This document shows positions 26,166-35,006 of a stretch of DNA of 64,000 bases, piece by piece; the stretch's first letter is position 1, and each line of letters starts with the position of its first letter. Source of the DNA: CAWJMF01 sp963843945 (GTDB taxonomy: Bacteria > Vulcanimicrobiota > Vulcanimicrobiia > Vulcanimicrobiales > Vulcanimicrobiaceae); contig CAWJMF010000002.1 of assembly GCA_963843945.1 (NCBI GenBank), positions 1,178,001 to 1,242,000 of the forward strand. Reading direction: 5' to 3'. A program made the position numbers and the translations under genes. Below the pieces are notes generated by a model. The model was not told where the DNA came from. It was given only the letters and a program-made list of their open reading frames with translations, and did not search any database.

Positions 26166-26353
26166 CGCAACTCTTCCGTCAGATAGCGAGCGAGGCATTC
26201 GAGCGAGCGGCTCCAATCGGGTCCGGCGCAACGCCGCGCAATCGGTTTTTTCGGCAGGGCAAACCAGCTGTAGGGCGCGTCCGCGGTAGTCCAGGTGCCG
26301 AAGAGGCCGGCGAGCGGCGCGCGCGATGGGCTGTTTGGAACGCGGGGGTTCAC
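26162..26353 (-). CDS. Small hypothetical protein between ArsR and SRPBCC genes
   Basis: 63 aa, Trp/Pro/Arg-rich (G-L-F-G-T-W-T-T-A-D-A-P-Y-S-W-F, S-L-E-C-L-A-R-Y-L-T-E-E-L). Its GTG start overlaps the ArsR2 stop (GTGA) and its TGA overlaps the SRPBCC2 start (ATGA), so both ends fit the coupled-operon pattern exactly. I do not recognise a family. The first ArsR/SRPBCC operon has no counterpart. It could alternatively be a relic of an N-terminal extension. Confidence 0.5.
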   Translation of the reverse strand: MNPRVPNSPSRAPLAGLFGTWTTADAPYSWFALPKKPIARRCAGPDWSRSLECLARYLTEELR

Positions 26354-26697
26354 GGTTGCTTTTTCTCCTCTGCTGTGGTCCGCGCGAGGTACGCGTCGAG
26401 GCTATCGAAGGTACGGTTCCAAAAGCGCTCTTGCGTCTCGAGCCAGGTCGCGGCCCCGCGCATCGCGCGCGGAGCGAGTCGCAGGTGATGTTCGCGTCCG
26501 ACGACGGTCCGCTTGAGCAGACCGCTCCGTTCGAGAACTTTGATGTGCTTGGAGACCGCCGGCTGCGAAATCGCGAAGCCTTCCGCAAGTTCGCCGGCCG
26601 TCCGGTGGCCACGCGTCAGGCGCTCGACCATCTTCCGCCGGACCGGGTCGGACAGGGCGGCGAACACGTCGTCGAGCGTCGGCTGATACTTAACCAT
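26350..26697 (-). CDS. ArsR-family transcriptional regulator (second copy)
   Basis: 115 aa winged-helix regulator: F-A-A-L-S-D-P-V-R-R-K-M-V-E-R-L and F-A-I-S-Q-P-A-V-S-K-H-I-K-V-L-E-R-S-G-L-L-K-R. Paralogous to 24434-24772 and also starting M-V-K-Y. First gene of a three-gene coupled operon with the small protein and SRPBCC2. The start codon again lies in an inverted repeat (26691-26704). Confidence 0.92.
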   Translation of the reverse strand: MVKYQPTLDDVFAALSDPVRRKMVERLTRGHRTAGELAEGFAISQPAVSKHIKVLERSGLLKRTVVGREHHLRLAPRAMRGAATWLETQERFWNRTFDSLDAYLARTTAEEKKQP

Positions 26698-26704
26698 CTG
26701 GTTA
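26691..26704. promoter_or_regulatory. Candidate ArsR operator overlapping the start codon (second copy)
   Basis: Perfect six-base inverted repeat TAACCA-TC-TGGTTA spanning the ArsR2 start codon; the core matches the 24763-24782 repeat. Likely a cis site bound by one or both regulators. Confidence 0.5.
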
Positions 26705-26837
26705 TATGTTAGCCGGAAGGCGGTGGCCTGTCAACGCTTTCGAGCAAATTCGCACCCCTCCCAGGCGCGCGTGCTATAGTGGGCGTGGCATTGGGGCGCC
26801 TCCCGCGTGACGCTGTCCTTTGCGGAAAGCGTCGGCC

Positions 26838-28412
26838 ATGACTGCTCCCACGATTCCGACGATCGGGAAATGGATCGCTGGTGCCGCCGCAGGGATCGTT
26901 TTCGGCGGCGTCCTGCTGCTCGGTGGCCTTCTGATTTTCGGAACGGCACCGCAGCCCGCGGAAGTGAAGTCGGTCAGCGATCCGATGCGTCGCGTCGACT
27001 TCTCGGACTTGCCGAAACCGCTGGCCTTCAACGCGCGCGACGGCCAAGTGCTTCACTACCGTCTCTATCCGGGTACCGGCGACGAGATCGTCGTTCTCAT
27101 CCACGGTTCCTCCGGCGAGAGCAGCGGAATGCACGCCGTCGCCAAGGCGCTGCGGGCTGCGGGCGATACGGTCTACGTTCCCGATTTACGCGGTCACGGC
27201 TACGATGGCCGGCCCGGCGACCTCAACTATATCGGCCAGCTCGAAGACGATCTCGCCGATCTCGTAAGCGTCGTGCGTCAATCCCATCCGCACGCCCCGA
27301 TCGTTTTGGCCGGCCACTCGTCGGGTGGCGGCTTCGTGCTGAGAGTTGCGGGCGAACCCGAGGCGCACTTGTTCGCCCGCTTCGTCGCCGTTTCGCCGCT
27401 GCTGCCGTACGGAGCCGCGACGTACCGCCCAGACGTGGGCGGATGGGCCACACCCTTCGTCGGGCGAATCGTCGCGCTCAAGATCCTCAACCGTTTCGGC
27501 GTGCGCGCGTTCAATGCTCTGCCGGTCGTCGCTTTCGGAATCGACCGGCACGCGCCGGTTCCGCTGGTCGCAGCCTACTCGTACCGCATGCAAACGAATT
27601 TTAGCGCGCCCCGCGATGCCCTCGAGCGCCTCTCGGCAGCAACGCAGCCGTTCGTCGTGCTCATCGGTGCGCAAGACGAGATCTTCTATGCGGATCGCTA
27701 CGCGCAGCTGATCCACGACGCGCGACCTGACGTACCCGTCGTCCTCATCCCCAGGGTTAACCATATGGGGATGGTGGTCGAGCCGGCGGGTCTGGCCGCT
27801 ATCGCTGCCGCGACGACGAAACAAGAAAGCTTTCCGGCCGCTACTTTGGGAAGCGGGCCGCGGAAAGTGACGGTACACGTGGCAACGAGCGTGTTGATTC
27901 TCCAACGCACCCCTGTCTGGGTGTGGGCCGTCCTGTTGGTCCTGCTCGTCACCGGCGTGCAGGCCATGCGCCCACGCGTCCTTCCGGTGTGGCGACTGTT
28001 CATCGTCCCCGCGGTCTTCATCGCGTGGGGCATCGAAAGCATCGTGCAACGCGCGCTGGTTCAGCCCGCGCTCGCCTTCGCTTGGCTCGCGGCTGCCGCC
28101 GCCGGTATCGCGCTCGGGTGGCTGACCGTGCACCTCGGCGCGTTCGCCTTCGAAGCGCAAGGCCGGATCGTGCGCGTTCCGGGAACGCCGATGCCGCTTC
28201 TGCGAAACGCCGCGATCTTCGTCGCGCGCTACGCGCTCGCGGTCGCGGCCGCATTCACTGCCGGCTCGGCGGCACACGTGCAAGTCGTCGTGCTCGACGT
28301 CGCGGTGTCGGGGCTTGCGACGGGCTACTTCCTCGGCTGGCTGGTGCGCTTTAGGCAAGCACGCCGAGCCGGCGCGGCACCGGGCGCCGCAGCGCCGGTT
28401 CTCGGCACTTAG
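26838..28412 (+). CDS. Membrane-anchored alpha/beta hydrolase fused to a C-terminal multi-helix membrane domain
   Basis: 524 aa. An N-terminal membrane helix (about 15-38) leads to an alpha/beta-hydrolase domain (about 60-335): V-V-L-I-H-G-S-S-G, P-D-L-R-G-H-G-Y-D-G, nucleophile G-H-S-S-G-G-G, L-I-G-A-Q-D-E-I-F-Y, and the histidine in R-V-N-H-M-G-M. The last 165 residues contain about five hydrophobic helices with short loops and no motif I recognise; this part resembles small multi-helix DUF membrane proteins. ATG 26838 follows GGAAAG by eight bases; a TTG six codons earlier is less likely. The membrane domain may position the hydrolase on lipid-like substrates. Confidence 0.82.
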   Translation: MTAPTIPTIGKWIAGAAAGIVFGGVLLLGGLLIFGTAPQPAEVKSVSDPMRRVDFSDLPKPLAFNARDGQVLHYRLYPGTGDEIVVLIHGSSGESSGMHAVAKALRAAGDTVYVPDLRGHGYDGRPGDLNYIGQLEDDLADLVSVVRQSHPHAPIVLAGHSSGGGFVLRVAGEPEAHLFARFVAVSPLLPYGAATYRPDVGGWATPFVGRIVALKILNRFGVRAFNALPVVAFGIDRHAPVPLVAAYSYRMQTNFSAPRDALERLSAATQPFVVLIGAQDEIFYADRYAQLIHDARPDVPVVLIPRVNHMGMVVEPAGLAAIAAATTKQESFPAATLGSGPRKVTVHVATSVLILQRTPVWVWAVLLVLLVTGVQAMRPRVLPVWRLFIVPAVFIAWGIESIVQRALVQPALAFAWLAAAAAGIALGWLTVHLGAFAFEAQGRIVRVPGTPMPLLRNAAIFVARYALAVAAAFTAGSAAHVQVVVLDVAVSGLATGYFLGWLVRFRQARRAGAAPGAAAPVLGT

Positions 28413-28495
28413 CCTTTCGCCCAAGTTCCGCGGGCGTTGCAACCGGAGGCTTCCGGGCCGTATCGAAGCGGGGGTACGAGAGGGAGGTACGGTCG

Positions 28496-29362
28496 ATGAA
28501 GATTGCGTGGTACGGCGCCGGAATGATGGGCTCGGGTTTCGTGGAGGCCTTGCGGCGGCACGGTGACGAGGTCGTCGTTTGGAACCGCACGCCGGAGAAA
28601 GCTGAGGCACTCGAGCGCTTCGGTGCGGTGGCAGCGGCCGACCCGCGCGCGGCGGCGCGCGGCGCCGATCAGATTCATATCATGCTGTCCGACGACGCGA
28701 GCGTCGACGCACTGCTCGCGCAACTCGACGGCGCGATCGAAAGCCGCACCGTCGTTATCGATCATACGACCGTTGCGCCCGCCCCGACGGCGATACGCTT
28801 CGCGGAATGCGAACGGCGAGGCATCGCGTTTCTCCACGCACCGGTCTTCATGTCGCCGCAAATGACGCGTGAAGGTAAGGGCGTCATGCTGGTCTCGGGT
28901 CCGGAAGCCGTCTACGCGCGCGCGAAGGACAAGCTCGCGCAGATGACCGGCGACCTCTGGTATCTCGGCGAACGGCGCGACAAGGCCGCCGCGCTCAAAC
29001 TCTTCGGCAACGAAATGCTGATCTTCATCGTCGCCGGACTGGCCGACGTGTTCGCGCTCGCGCGTGCCACCAACATCGAGCCGGCTACGGTGCAGGAGTT
29101 GTTCCAGCACTTCAAGCCCGCAGGTACGATCGACTTCCGCGGAAAGAAGATCGCCGAGGGCGACTTTTCGGCCGCCTTCGAACTCGTCATGGCGCGCAAA
29201 GACGTGCGTTTGATGCTCGAGACGGCGGCCGCCGGCGGCGTTTCGCTCGCCGCTCTACCGGCGATTGCCAAACGCATGGACGAGCTTATCGCGGCAGGTC
29301 ACGGCAACGAAGACCTCGCCGTGCTCGGCGTGGATTCTACGAAGTCACCCGCCGCGGTCTAA
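28496..29362 (+). CDS. NAD(P)-dependent beta-hydroxyacid dehydrogenase (3-hydroxyisobutyrate dehydrogenase family)
   Basis: 288 aa oxidoreductase. Rossmann start I-A-W-Y-G-A-G-M-M-G-S-G-F, cofactor loop V-V-W-N-R-T-P-E-K, the D-H-T-T-V-A-P segment, and K-L-F-G-N-E-M in which the family's catalytic lysine position is occupied (A-A-A-L-K-L-F-G-N). The substrate-binding D-A-P-V-S-G block is modified to H-A-P-V-F-M-S, so the substrate may differ from classical HIBADH. GGAGG precedes the ATG at good spacing. Stand-alone gene between the membrane hydrolase and the cyclase array. Confidence 0.85.
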   Translation: MKIAWYGAGMMGSGFVEALRRHGDEVVVWNRTPEKAEALERFGAVAAADPRAAARGADQIHIMLSDDASVDALLAQLDGAIESRTVVIDHTTVAPAPTAIRFAECERRGIAFLHAPVFMSPQMTREGKGVMLVSGPEAVYARAKDKLAQMTGDLWYLGERRDKAAALKLFGNEMLIFIVAGLADVFALARATNIEPATVQELFQHFKPAGTIDFRGKKIAEGDFSAAFELVMARKDVRLMLETAAAGGVSLAALPAIAKRMDELIAAGHGNEDLAVLGVDSTKSPAAV

Positions 29363-29428
29363 GAGTAACCCACCCCCGGGCGTTTCAACGTAGGACAAAC
29401 CGCTCCGGGCGCGCGAAAGCGGACCAGC

Positions 29429-32212
29429 GTGAGCGCTGCCGAGCCACATTCCGTGCCGGCTCCTTCCTTGCTGCCGAGCGGGACGGTGACCTTCGCCTTC
29501 ACGGACATCGAGGGCAGCACGCGAAGATGGGATCGTTACGGGACGGCGATGCAGGATGCCGTGCGCGTGCACGACGCGATCATGCGAGCGGCGATCGGCG
29601 AACACGAGGGATACGTCTTCAAGACCATCGGCGACGCTTTTTGCAGCGCCTTTGCCCGTCCGGAAAATGCGGTAGCGGCGATGCTCGACGTCCAACGTCT
29701 TTTAGCAGCTGAAGACTTCTCCGCAGTCGACGGTCTGCGCGTTCGCGCCGCAATTCATACCGGAACTGCCGACGAGCGCGACGGCGACTACTTCGGCTCG
29801 GCCGTCAATCGCGTCGCACGCCTGCTGGCCATCGCTCATGGCGGTCAGGTTCTCGTTTCGGGCGTGACGACCGATATCGTCCAAGGCTCGCTCCCGTCCC
29901 AGGCGACTCTCCGGAACCTGGGAGAACATCGGCTCCGCGACCTCGCACGCCCGGAGCAAGTCTATCAACTTCTTGCGCCGCAGCTGCTCGCAGATTTTCC
30001 CCCGTTACGTTCGCTCGACGAACTTCCCAACAACTTGCCGCAGCAATTGAAATCGTTCGTGGGGCGCGAATCGGCGATCGCCGAGATCGCGGCGCTCGTC
30101 GACACGCGCCGGCTGGTGACGCTCGTCGGCTCTGCCGGTGTTGGCAAGACGCGCACCTCGCTGCAAGTCGCGGCCAATCTGCTCGACACCTCGGCTGACG
30201 GCGTCTGGTTCGTCGAACTCGCACCGCTCCAGAGCGGCGAGTTCATCGCCTCGACGGTAGCCCAGGCGCTCGGTCTCGTGCTGCCGTCCGACGGCGACCC
30301 CGTCGCGAACCTTGCCCGCGCACTGAAGCCGAAGCAACTCTTGCTGGTCTTCGACAACTGCGAGCATCTCATCGAGCCGGCCGCGCTGCTCATCTCGACG
30401 ATCCTACGCGAGAGTCCGAAGACGAAAGTGCTGGCTTCGAGCCGTCAAGCCCTCGGGATCGAAGGTGAAGAGACGTATCGCATGCCGTCCCTCACCGTCC
30501 CGCGCGAGATCGAAGCGGGGAACTTACCCGCAACCGTCGCGGCCCGGTCCGAAGCGATCGCCCTCTTCGTCGATCGGGCGCTGGCAGTCGACAAGCGCTT
30601 CGTGTTGACCGATGAGAACGCATCGGCCGTAGCGGACATCTGCCGCCGGCTCGACGGCATCCCGCTTGCCATCGAGCTCGCCGCATCGCGCGTCAAGATG
30701 CTCAGCCCGCAGCAGCTACGCGAGCGGCTCGACGAGCGTTTCCACGTGCTCACCGGCGGCAGTCGGGACGTGCTTCCCCGCCAGCAGACGTTACGCGCGC
30801 TGATCGACTGGAGCCACAATCTGCTCGCGGAGCGCGAGCGCGCGCTCTTTCGCCGCCTTGGCATCTTCGGAAGCGGCTTCACGCTCGAGGGCGCCATCGC
30901 GATCGGGAGCGATGCCGAGCTCAACGACCTCGAGGTTTTCGACGTGCTCGCCTCCCTGGTCGACAAGTCGCTCGTGTTGGCGGAGCCCGATGGAGACGCG
31001 CTGCGCTACCGCTTGCTGGAATCGACGCGCATGTATGCGTTGGAGAAGCTCGCGGCTTCAGGCGAACGCGAGCTGATCGCCGGTCGCCACTTGCGCCACT
31101 TCCGCGACCGCTTTAACGAAGTTCGGGCGCGCACCGAACGGACCGGTCAAAGGACGCATCTCAACCATGCATTGGCCTCGGAGTTGGCCGACGTCCGCGC
31201 GGCGCTCGACAACGCGCTCGCGGGCGGGGACGTGGTCGCGGGCGGCACGCTCCTCGCTGCGATCGGGCGCAGCTGGGAATCGATCGGGCTCGCTCGCGAG
31301 GCCATAACGAGAAATGAAACCTTCCTCGCGGCACTTCCCGGCAGCGAAACGCTCCTTCTCGCGAGGGTATCGGCGGAGCTCGCCGATCTGCTGAATCACA
31401 ATGGGCGCAAAGAACGCGGGCGCGAATTGGCGATCGAGGCCGTCGCCCACGCGCGAAGCAGCAAAGACGGTCCAGCCCTTGCCGAAGCGCTGAGCCACTA
31501 CGCGACCCTGAATATCGGAGTCGGCAGAACCGCTGAGGTCGAAAGGGCGCTGCTCGAGGCCGACGCACTTCCCCAGCTGCCGACCCTCGTGCGAATGCAT
31601 CTGCTCTTTACGCGGGCGCTGCTGGACGAGGAGAGAGGCGACTTCGACTCCGCGGAGCGCATCTGGGAGCAGCTTCGTGCCGAACACCACGCTCTCGGAA
31701 ACGTTCGCGAAGAAGCCGTTGCCGTCCTGAACCACGCGGAGCTGAAGCACGCGCGTGGGCACACGCAAGAAGCGATCGCACTGTCTCGGCAACTTTCAAA
31801 GCTTCCGGTTATCGCCGATAAGCAGCTGGTCGCAACCGTGCGCAGCAACTTGGCGGCGTACTTGCTTGCGACGGGCGACGTCGACGGCGCGTCCGCCGAA
31901 GCACGCGCGGCGATCGGGCTCCTTGCAGTCCAAGACCCCGAGAATGCCATCGTGAACTTCTCGATCGAACGGCTCGCGCTCATCGCAGCGCTGCGGGGGA
32001 AGCTCGCACGTGCGGCTGTCCTCGAAGGCTATGCTGAGGCAACCATTCGACGTCTGGGCAACAGGCGCGAGGCCACCGAGCTCCTCACCTGCAATGAAGT
32101 TGGGCCGCTTCTGCGTGAGGGAATCGAGCCCGACGAGTTCGCGCGGCTAACGGGCGAAGGCGCCGCGCTCAGCCCCGAAGCCGCGCTCGCCCTCGCGCTC
32201 GAGAGCGCCTAG
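29429..32212 (+). CDS. Adenylate/guanylate cyclase - STAND ATPase - TPR signalling protein (array copy A)
   Basis: 927 aa. Residues 16-180 are a class III cyclase catalytic domain with metal aspartates D26 (F-T-D-I-E-G-S-T) and D69 (G-D-A-F), substrate lysine K65, and transition-state N127 and R131 (N-R-V-A-R-L); D120 in G-D-Y-F-G is where adenylate cyclases usually place adenine-selecting Asp. Residues 200-480 form a STAND/NB-ARC-like ATPase: Walker A G-S-A-G-V-G-K-T-R-T (about 233), Walker B L-L-V-F-D-N-C-E-H, S-S-R-Q sensor, then G-I-P-L-A-I-E-L-A-A-S-R and a winged-helix D-W-S-H-N-L-L. The C-terminal 400 residues are helical repeats of TPR type. No LuxR HTH was seen at the end, unlike many mycobacterial relatives. 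GTG start; copy B begins 1 bp after its stop. Confidence 0.9.
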   Translation: MSAAEPHSVPAPSLLPSGTVTFAFTDIEGSTRRWDRYGTAMQDAVRVHDAIMRAAIGEHEGYVFKTIGDAFCSAFARPENAVAAMLDVQRLLAAEDFSAVDGLRVRAAIHTGTADERDGDYFGSAVNRVARLLAIAHGGQVLVSGVTTDIVQGSLPSQATLRNLGEHRLRDLARPEQVYQLLAPQLLADFPPLRSLDELPNNLPQQLKSFVGRESAIAEIAALVDTRRLVTLVGSAGVGKTRTSLQVAANLLDTSADGVWFVELAPLQSGEFIASTVAQALGLVLPSDGDPVANLARALKPKQLLLVFDNCEHLIEPAALLISTILRESPKTKVLASSRQALGIEGEETYRMPSLTVPREIEAGNLPATVAARSEAIALFVDRALAVDKRFVLTDENASAVADICRRLDGIPLAIELAASRVKMLSPQQLRERLDERFHVLTGGSRDVLPRQQTLRALIDWSHNLLAERERALFRRLGIFGSGFTLEGAIAIGSDAELNDLEVFDVLASLVDKSLVLAEPDGDALRYRLLESTRMYALEKLAASGERELIAGRHLRHFRDRFNEVRARTERTGQRTHLNHALASELADVRAALDNALAGGDVVAGGTLLAAIGRSWESIGLAREAITRNETFLAALPGSETLLLARVSAELADLLNHNGRKERGRELAIEAVAHARSSKDGPALAEALSHYATLNIGVGRTAEVERALLEADALPQLPTLVRMHLLFTRALLDEERGDFDSAERIWEQLRAEHHALGNVREEAVAVLNHAELKHARGHTQEAIALSRQLSKLPVIADKQLVATVRSNLAAYLLATGDVDGASAEARAAIGLLAVQDPENAIVNFSIERLALIAALRGKLARAAVLEGYAEATIRRLGNRREATELLTCNEVGPLLREGIEPDEFARLTGEGAALSPEAALALALESA

Positions 32213-32213
32213 C

Positions 32214-35000
32214 GTGAGCTCGGCCGACCCGAGTTCTACGCCGGCCACTTCCGCGTTGCCCAGCGGGACGGTCACCTTCGCCTTCACGGATATCGAGGGC
32301 AGTACGCAGCGCTGGGAGCGTGATGGCGCGGCGATGCAAGCTGCCGTGCGCCGGCACGATGCCTTGATACGCGCGGCGATCGCGGAACATGGGGGTTACG
32401 TCTTCAAGACGATCGGCGACGCGTTCTGTGCCGCCTTCGCGCGCCCCGAGAATGCCGTCGCCGCAATGCTCGACGCGCAGCGCGCCCTCGCCGCCGAAGA
32501 CTTCTCGGCCCTCGACGGCCTGCGCGTCCGTGCCGCGATTCACACCGGAACTGCCGACGAGCGCGACGGCGACTACTTCGGCTCCGCCGTCAATCGCGTC
32601 GCACGTCTGCTCGCTATCGCTCATGGCGGCCAGGTTCTCGTGTCGGGCGTGACGACGGATATCGTGCAAGGCTCGCTTCCGCCGCAAGCGAGTCTGCGCA
32701 GCCTCGGCGAGCACCGCCTGCGCGACCTCGCGCGGCCCGAGCAAGTCTACCAACTTCTTGCGCGGGGCATCGCCGCGGATTTTCCTCCCCTGCGTTCGCT
32801 CAACGAACTTCCGAACAACTTGCCGCAACAGTTGAAGTCCTTTGTCGGCCGCGAACGAGAGATCGCCGAGATCACCTCGCTTATCGAAAACCACCGGCTC
32901 GTCACGTTAGTCGGCTCGGGTGGCATCGGCAAGACGCGCACGTCGCTGCAAGTCGCGGCGAACCTGCTCGACGGCTCGAGTGACGGCGTCTGGTTCATCG
33001 AACTCGCACCGCTCGGCAGCGGGGACTTCATTCCCTCAACCGTCGCCCAGGCGCTCGGTATCGTCTTATCGGCTGATGGCGACCCGCTCGCGAACCTGGC
33101 TCGCACACTGAAGTCGCAACAAAGCTTACTCGTCCTCGATAACTGCGAACATCTCGTCGAAGCGGTCGCGCGCCTTATCTCGACGATCCTACGCGATTGT
33201 CCGAAAACGAAGGTACTCGCTTCGAGTCGCCAAGCTCTTGGAATCGAGGGCGAGGAGACGTATCGGATGCCGTCGCTCGATATCCCGCAGGAAAGCGACG
33301 CTGAGAGATTTTCTGCAGCGGTCGCCATTCGATGCGAAGCGATCGCCTTGTTCGTCGATCGGGCACGTGCGGTCGATAAGCGCTTCGCGTTAACCGACGA
33401 GAACGCACCGGTCGTGGCGGACATCTGCCGGCGACTCGACGGCATACCGCTCGCCATCGAACTTGCCGCATCGCGCGTGAAGGTCCTCAGTCCGCACCAG
33501 TTGCGCGACCGCCTCGACGAGCGTTTCAACGTGCTCACCGGCGGCAGTCGTGACGTGCTGCCGCGGCAGCAAACGTTGCGAGCGCTCATCGACTGGAGCC
33601 ACGACCTGCTCGATAAACGCGAGCGCGTGCTCTTTCGCCGCCTCGGGATCTTCGGCGACGGGTTCACGCTCGAAGCTGCCGTTGCCGTGGGCAGCGATGC
33701 GGAACTCAACGAGCTCGATGTGTTCGATATGCTTGCATCCCTCGTCGACAAGTCGCTGGTTCTCGCGGAGCCTGACGGGGACTCGCTGCGCTACCGCTTA
33801 CTCGAATCGACGCATTTCTATGCCTTGGACAAGTTAAGGGATTCGGGCGAACGCGACGTCATCGTCCAGCGTCACCTGCAGTACTTGTGCGATCGCTTTA
33901 CGGATATCCGTAATCGGGTCGAGCGGAGCGGTCGACGGACGGAACTGAACGAAACGTTGATCGCCGAATTGGACGATGTCCGGGCGGCGCTCGACGCGGC
34001 GCTCGCCGGCGGGGACGTGGCGGTGGGGGGTACGCTCCTCGCCGCGATCGGCCGGACTTGGGAAACCGTCGGTTTGATAAACGACGGCATGACGCGCAAC
34101 GAGCGTTTCCTCGCTGCGGTGCCGGCCGGCGAATCGCTCCTGGGGGCGATGCTTTCGACGACGTTAGCGGATCTGCTGCGGCACGTGGGACGCAAGGAGC
34201 AGGCTCGCCAGATCGCAGCAGAAGCCGTTTCGCGGGCGCGGGCAAGTGGCAACGGCCCGGCGCTTGCCGACGCGCTAAACGTCTATGCGTGGCTGAATGT
34301 AGCGCTCGGCAAGCGCGACGAAGCGGAGGACGCGCTGCTCGAAGCGGAATCCATCCCTGCCGCGTCGGCGTTGCTCCGCCTGTTGCTGCTCAAAACGCGC
34401 GCCTTTTTGACCCACGAGAATGGCGACTCTGCTTCCGCGCAGCACCTGTGCGAACGGCTCTGCGCAGAACACCGGGCGCTCGGAAATGCGCGCGAGGAGG
34501 CCAATTCGGTTCTCAACCTTGCCGAGATGGCTCACGGGGCGGGAAATACCGAACGAGCGATTGCGCTCGTTCGCCAACTTTTTCCGGGACTTCGGAGCCT
34601 CCCCGACAAGAAGCTCGTCGCGAACGCGCTAAGTAACCTCGCGGCATATCTCGTTCAGGTTGGTGAAGTGGAGGAGGCGCGCGAGGCGGCCCGCGAGGGG
34701 ATCGAACTGCTTGTTGTTCAGGAGCCCGAAAACGGGGTCGTTGCGATCGCGATCGAACATCTCGCGCTGCTCGCTGCATTAGACGGCAACCTCGTGAGGG
34801 CGGCGACCCTCGAAGGTTATGCCGGCGCCGCCTACCGGCGAGTTGGGGACGAACGCGAAGGCACCGAACGCGTGACCTACAACCGGCTTAGCTCGATTCT
34901 GAGCGAGGCACTCGCTCCCGGCGAACTCACGCGAATGCTGGCCGATGGCGCGGCCCTTAGCACGGAAGCCGCGATTGCCCTGGCGCTCCAAGACGGATAA
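32214..35000 (+). CDS. Cyclase - STAND ATPase - TPR signalling protein (array copy B)
   Basis: 928 aa, same architecture as copy A. Cyclase residues are all kept (F-T-D-I-E-G-S-T, F-K-T-I-G-D-A-F, G-D-Y-F-G-S-A-V-N-R-V-A-R-L). Walker A reads G-S-G-G-I-G-K-T-R-T and Walker B L-L-V-L-D-N-C-E-H. The cyclase and ATPase parts are nearly the same as in A, whereas the TPR part (from about residue 560) has diverged much more. GTG start 1 bp after copy A, with no room for its own promoter; translation is probably coupled. Confidence 0.9.
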   Translation: MSSADPSSTPATSALPSGTVTFAFTDIEGSTQRWERDGAAMQAAVRRHDALIRAAIAEHGGYVFKTIGDAFCAAFARPENAVAAMLDAQRALAAEDFSALDGLRVRAAIHTGTADERDGDYFGSAVNRVARLLAIAHGGQVLVSGVTTDIVQGSLPPQASLRSLGEHRLRDLARPEQVYQLLARGIAADFPPLRSLNELPNNLPQQLKSFVGREREIAEITSLIENHRLVTLVGSGGIGKTRTSLQVAANLLDGSSDGVWFIELAPLGSGDFIPSTVAQALGIVLSADGDPLANLARTLKSQQSLLVLDNCEHLVEAVARLISTILRDCPKTKVLASSRQALGIEGEETYRMPSLDIPQESDAERFSAAVAIRCEAIALFVDRARAVDKRFALTDENAPVVADICRRLDGIPLAIELAASRVKVLSPHQLRDRLDERFNVLTGGSRDVLPRQQTLRALIDWSHDLLDKRERVLFRRLGIFGDGFTLEAAVAVGSDAELNELDVFDMLASLVDKSLVLAEPDGDSLRYRLLESTHFYALDKLRDSGERDVIVQRHLQYLCDRFTDIRNRVERSGRRTELNETLIAELDDVRAALDAALAGGDVAVGGTLLAAIGRTWETVGLINDGMTRNERFLAAVPAGESLLGAMLSTTLADLLRHVGRKEQARQIAAEAVSRARASGNGPALADALNVYAWLNVALGKRDEAEDALLEAESIPAASALLRLLLLKTRAFLTHENGDSASAQHLCERLCAEHRALGNAREEANSVLNLAEMAHGAGNTERAIALVRQLFPGLRSLPDKKLVANALSNLAAYLVQVGEVEEAREAAREGIELLVVQEPENGVVAIAIEHLALLAALDGNLVRAATLEGYAGAAYRRVGDEREGTERVTYNRLSSILSEALAPGELTRMLADGAALSTEAAIALALQDG

Positions 35001-35006
35001 TTCATC

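Noticed and set aside
31900..32212. LuxR-type HTH at the C-terminus of the array proteins
   Set aside because: Read the final 100 residues of all four copies; they are helical repeats with no recognisable HTH motif.
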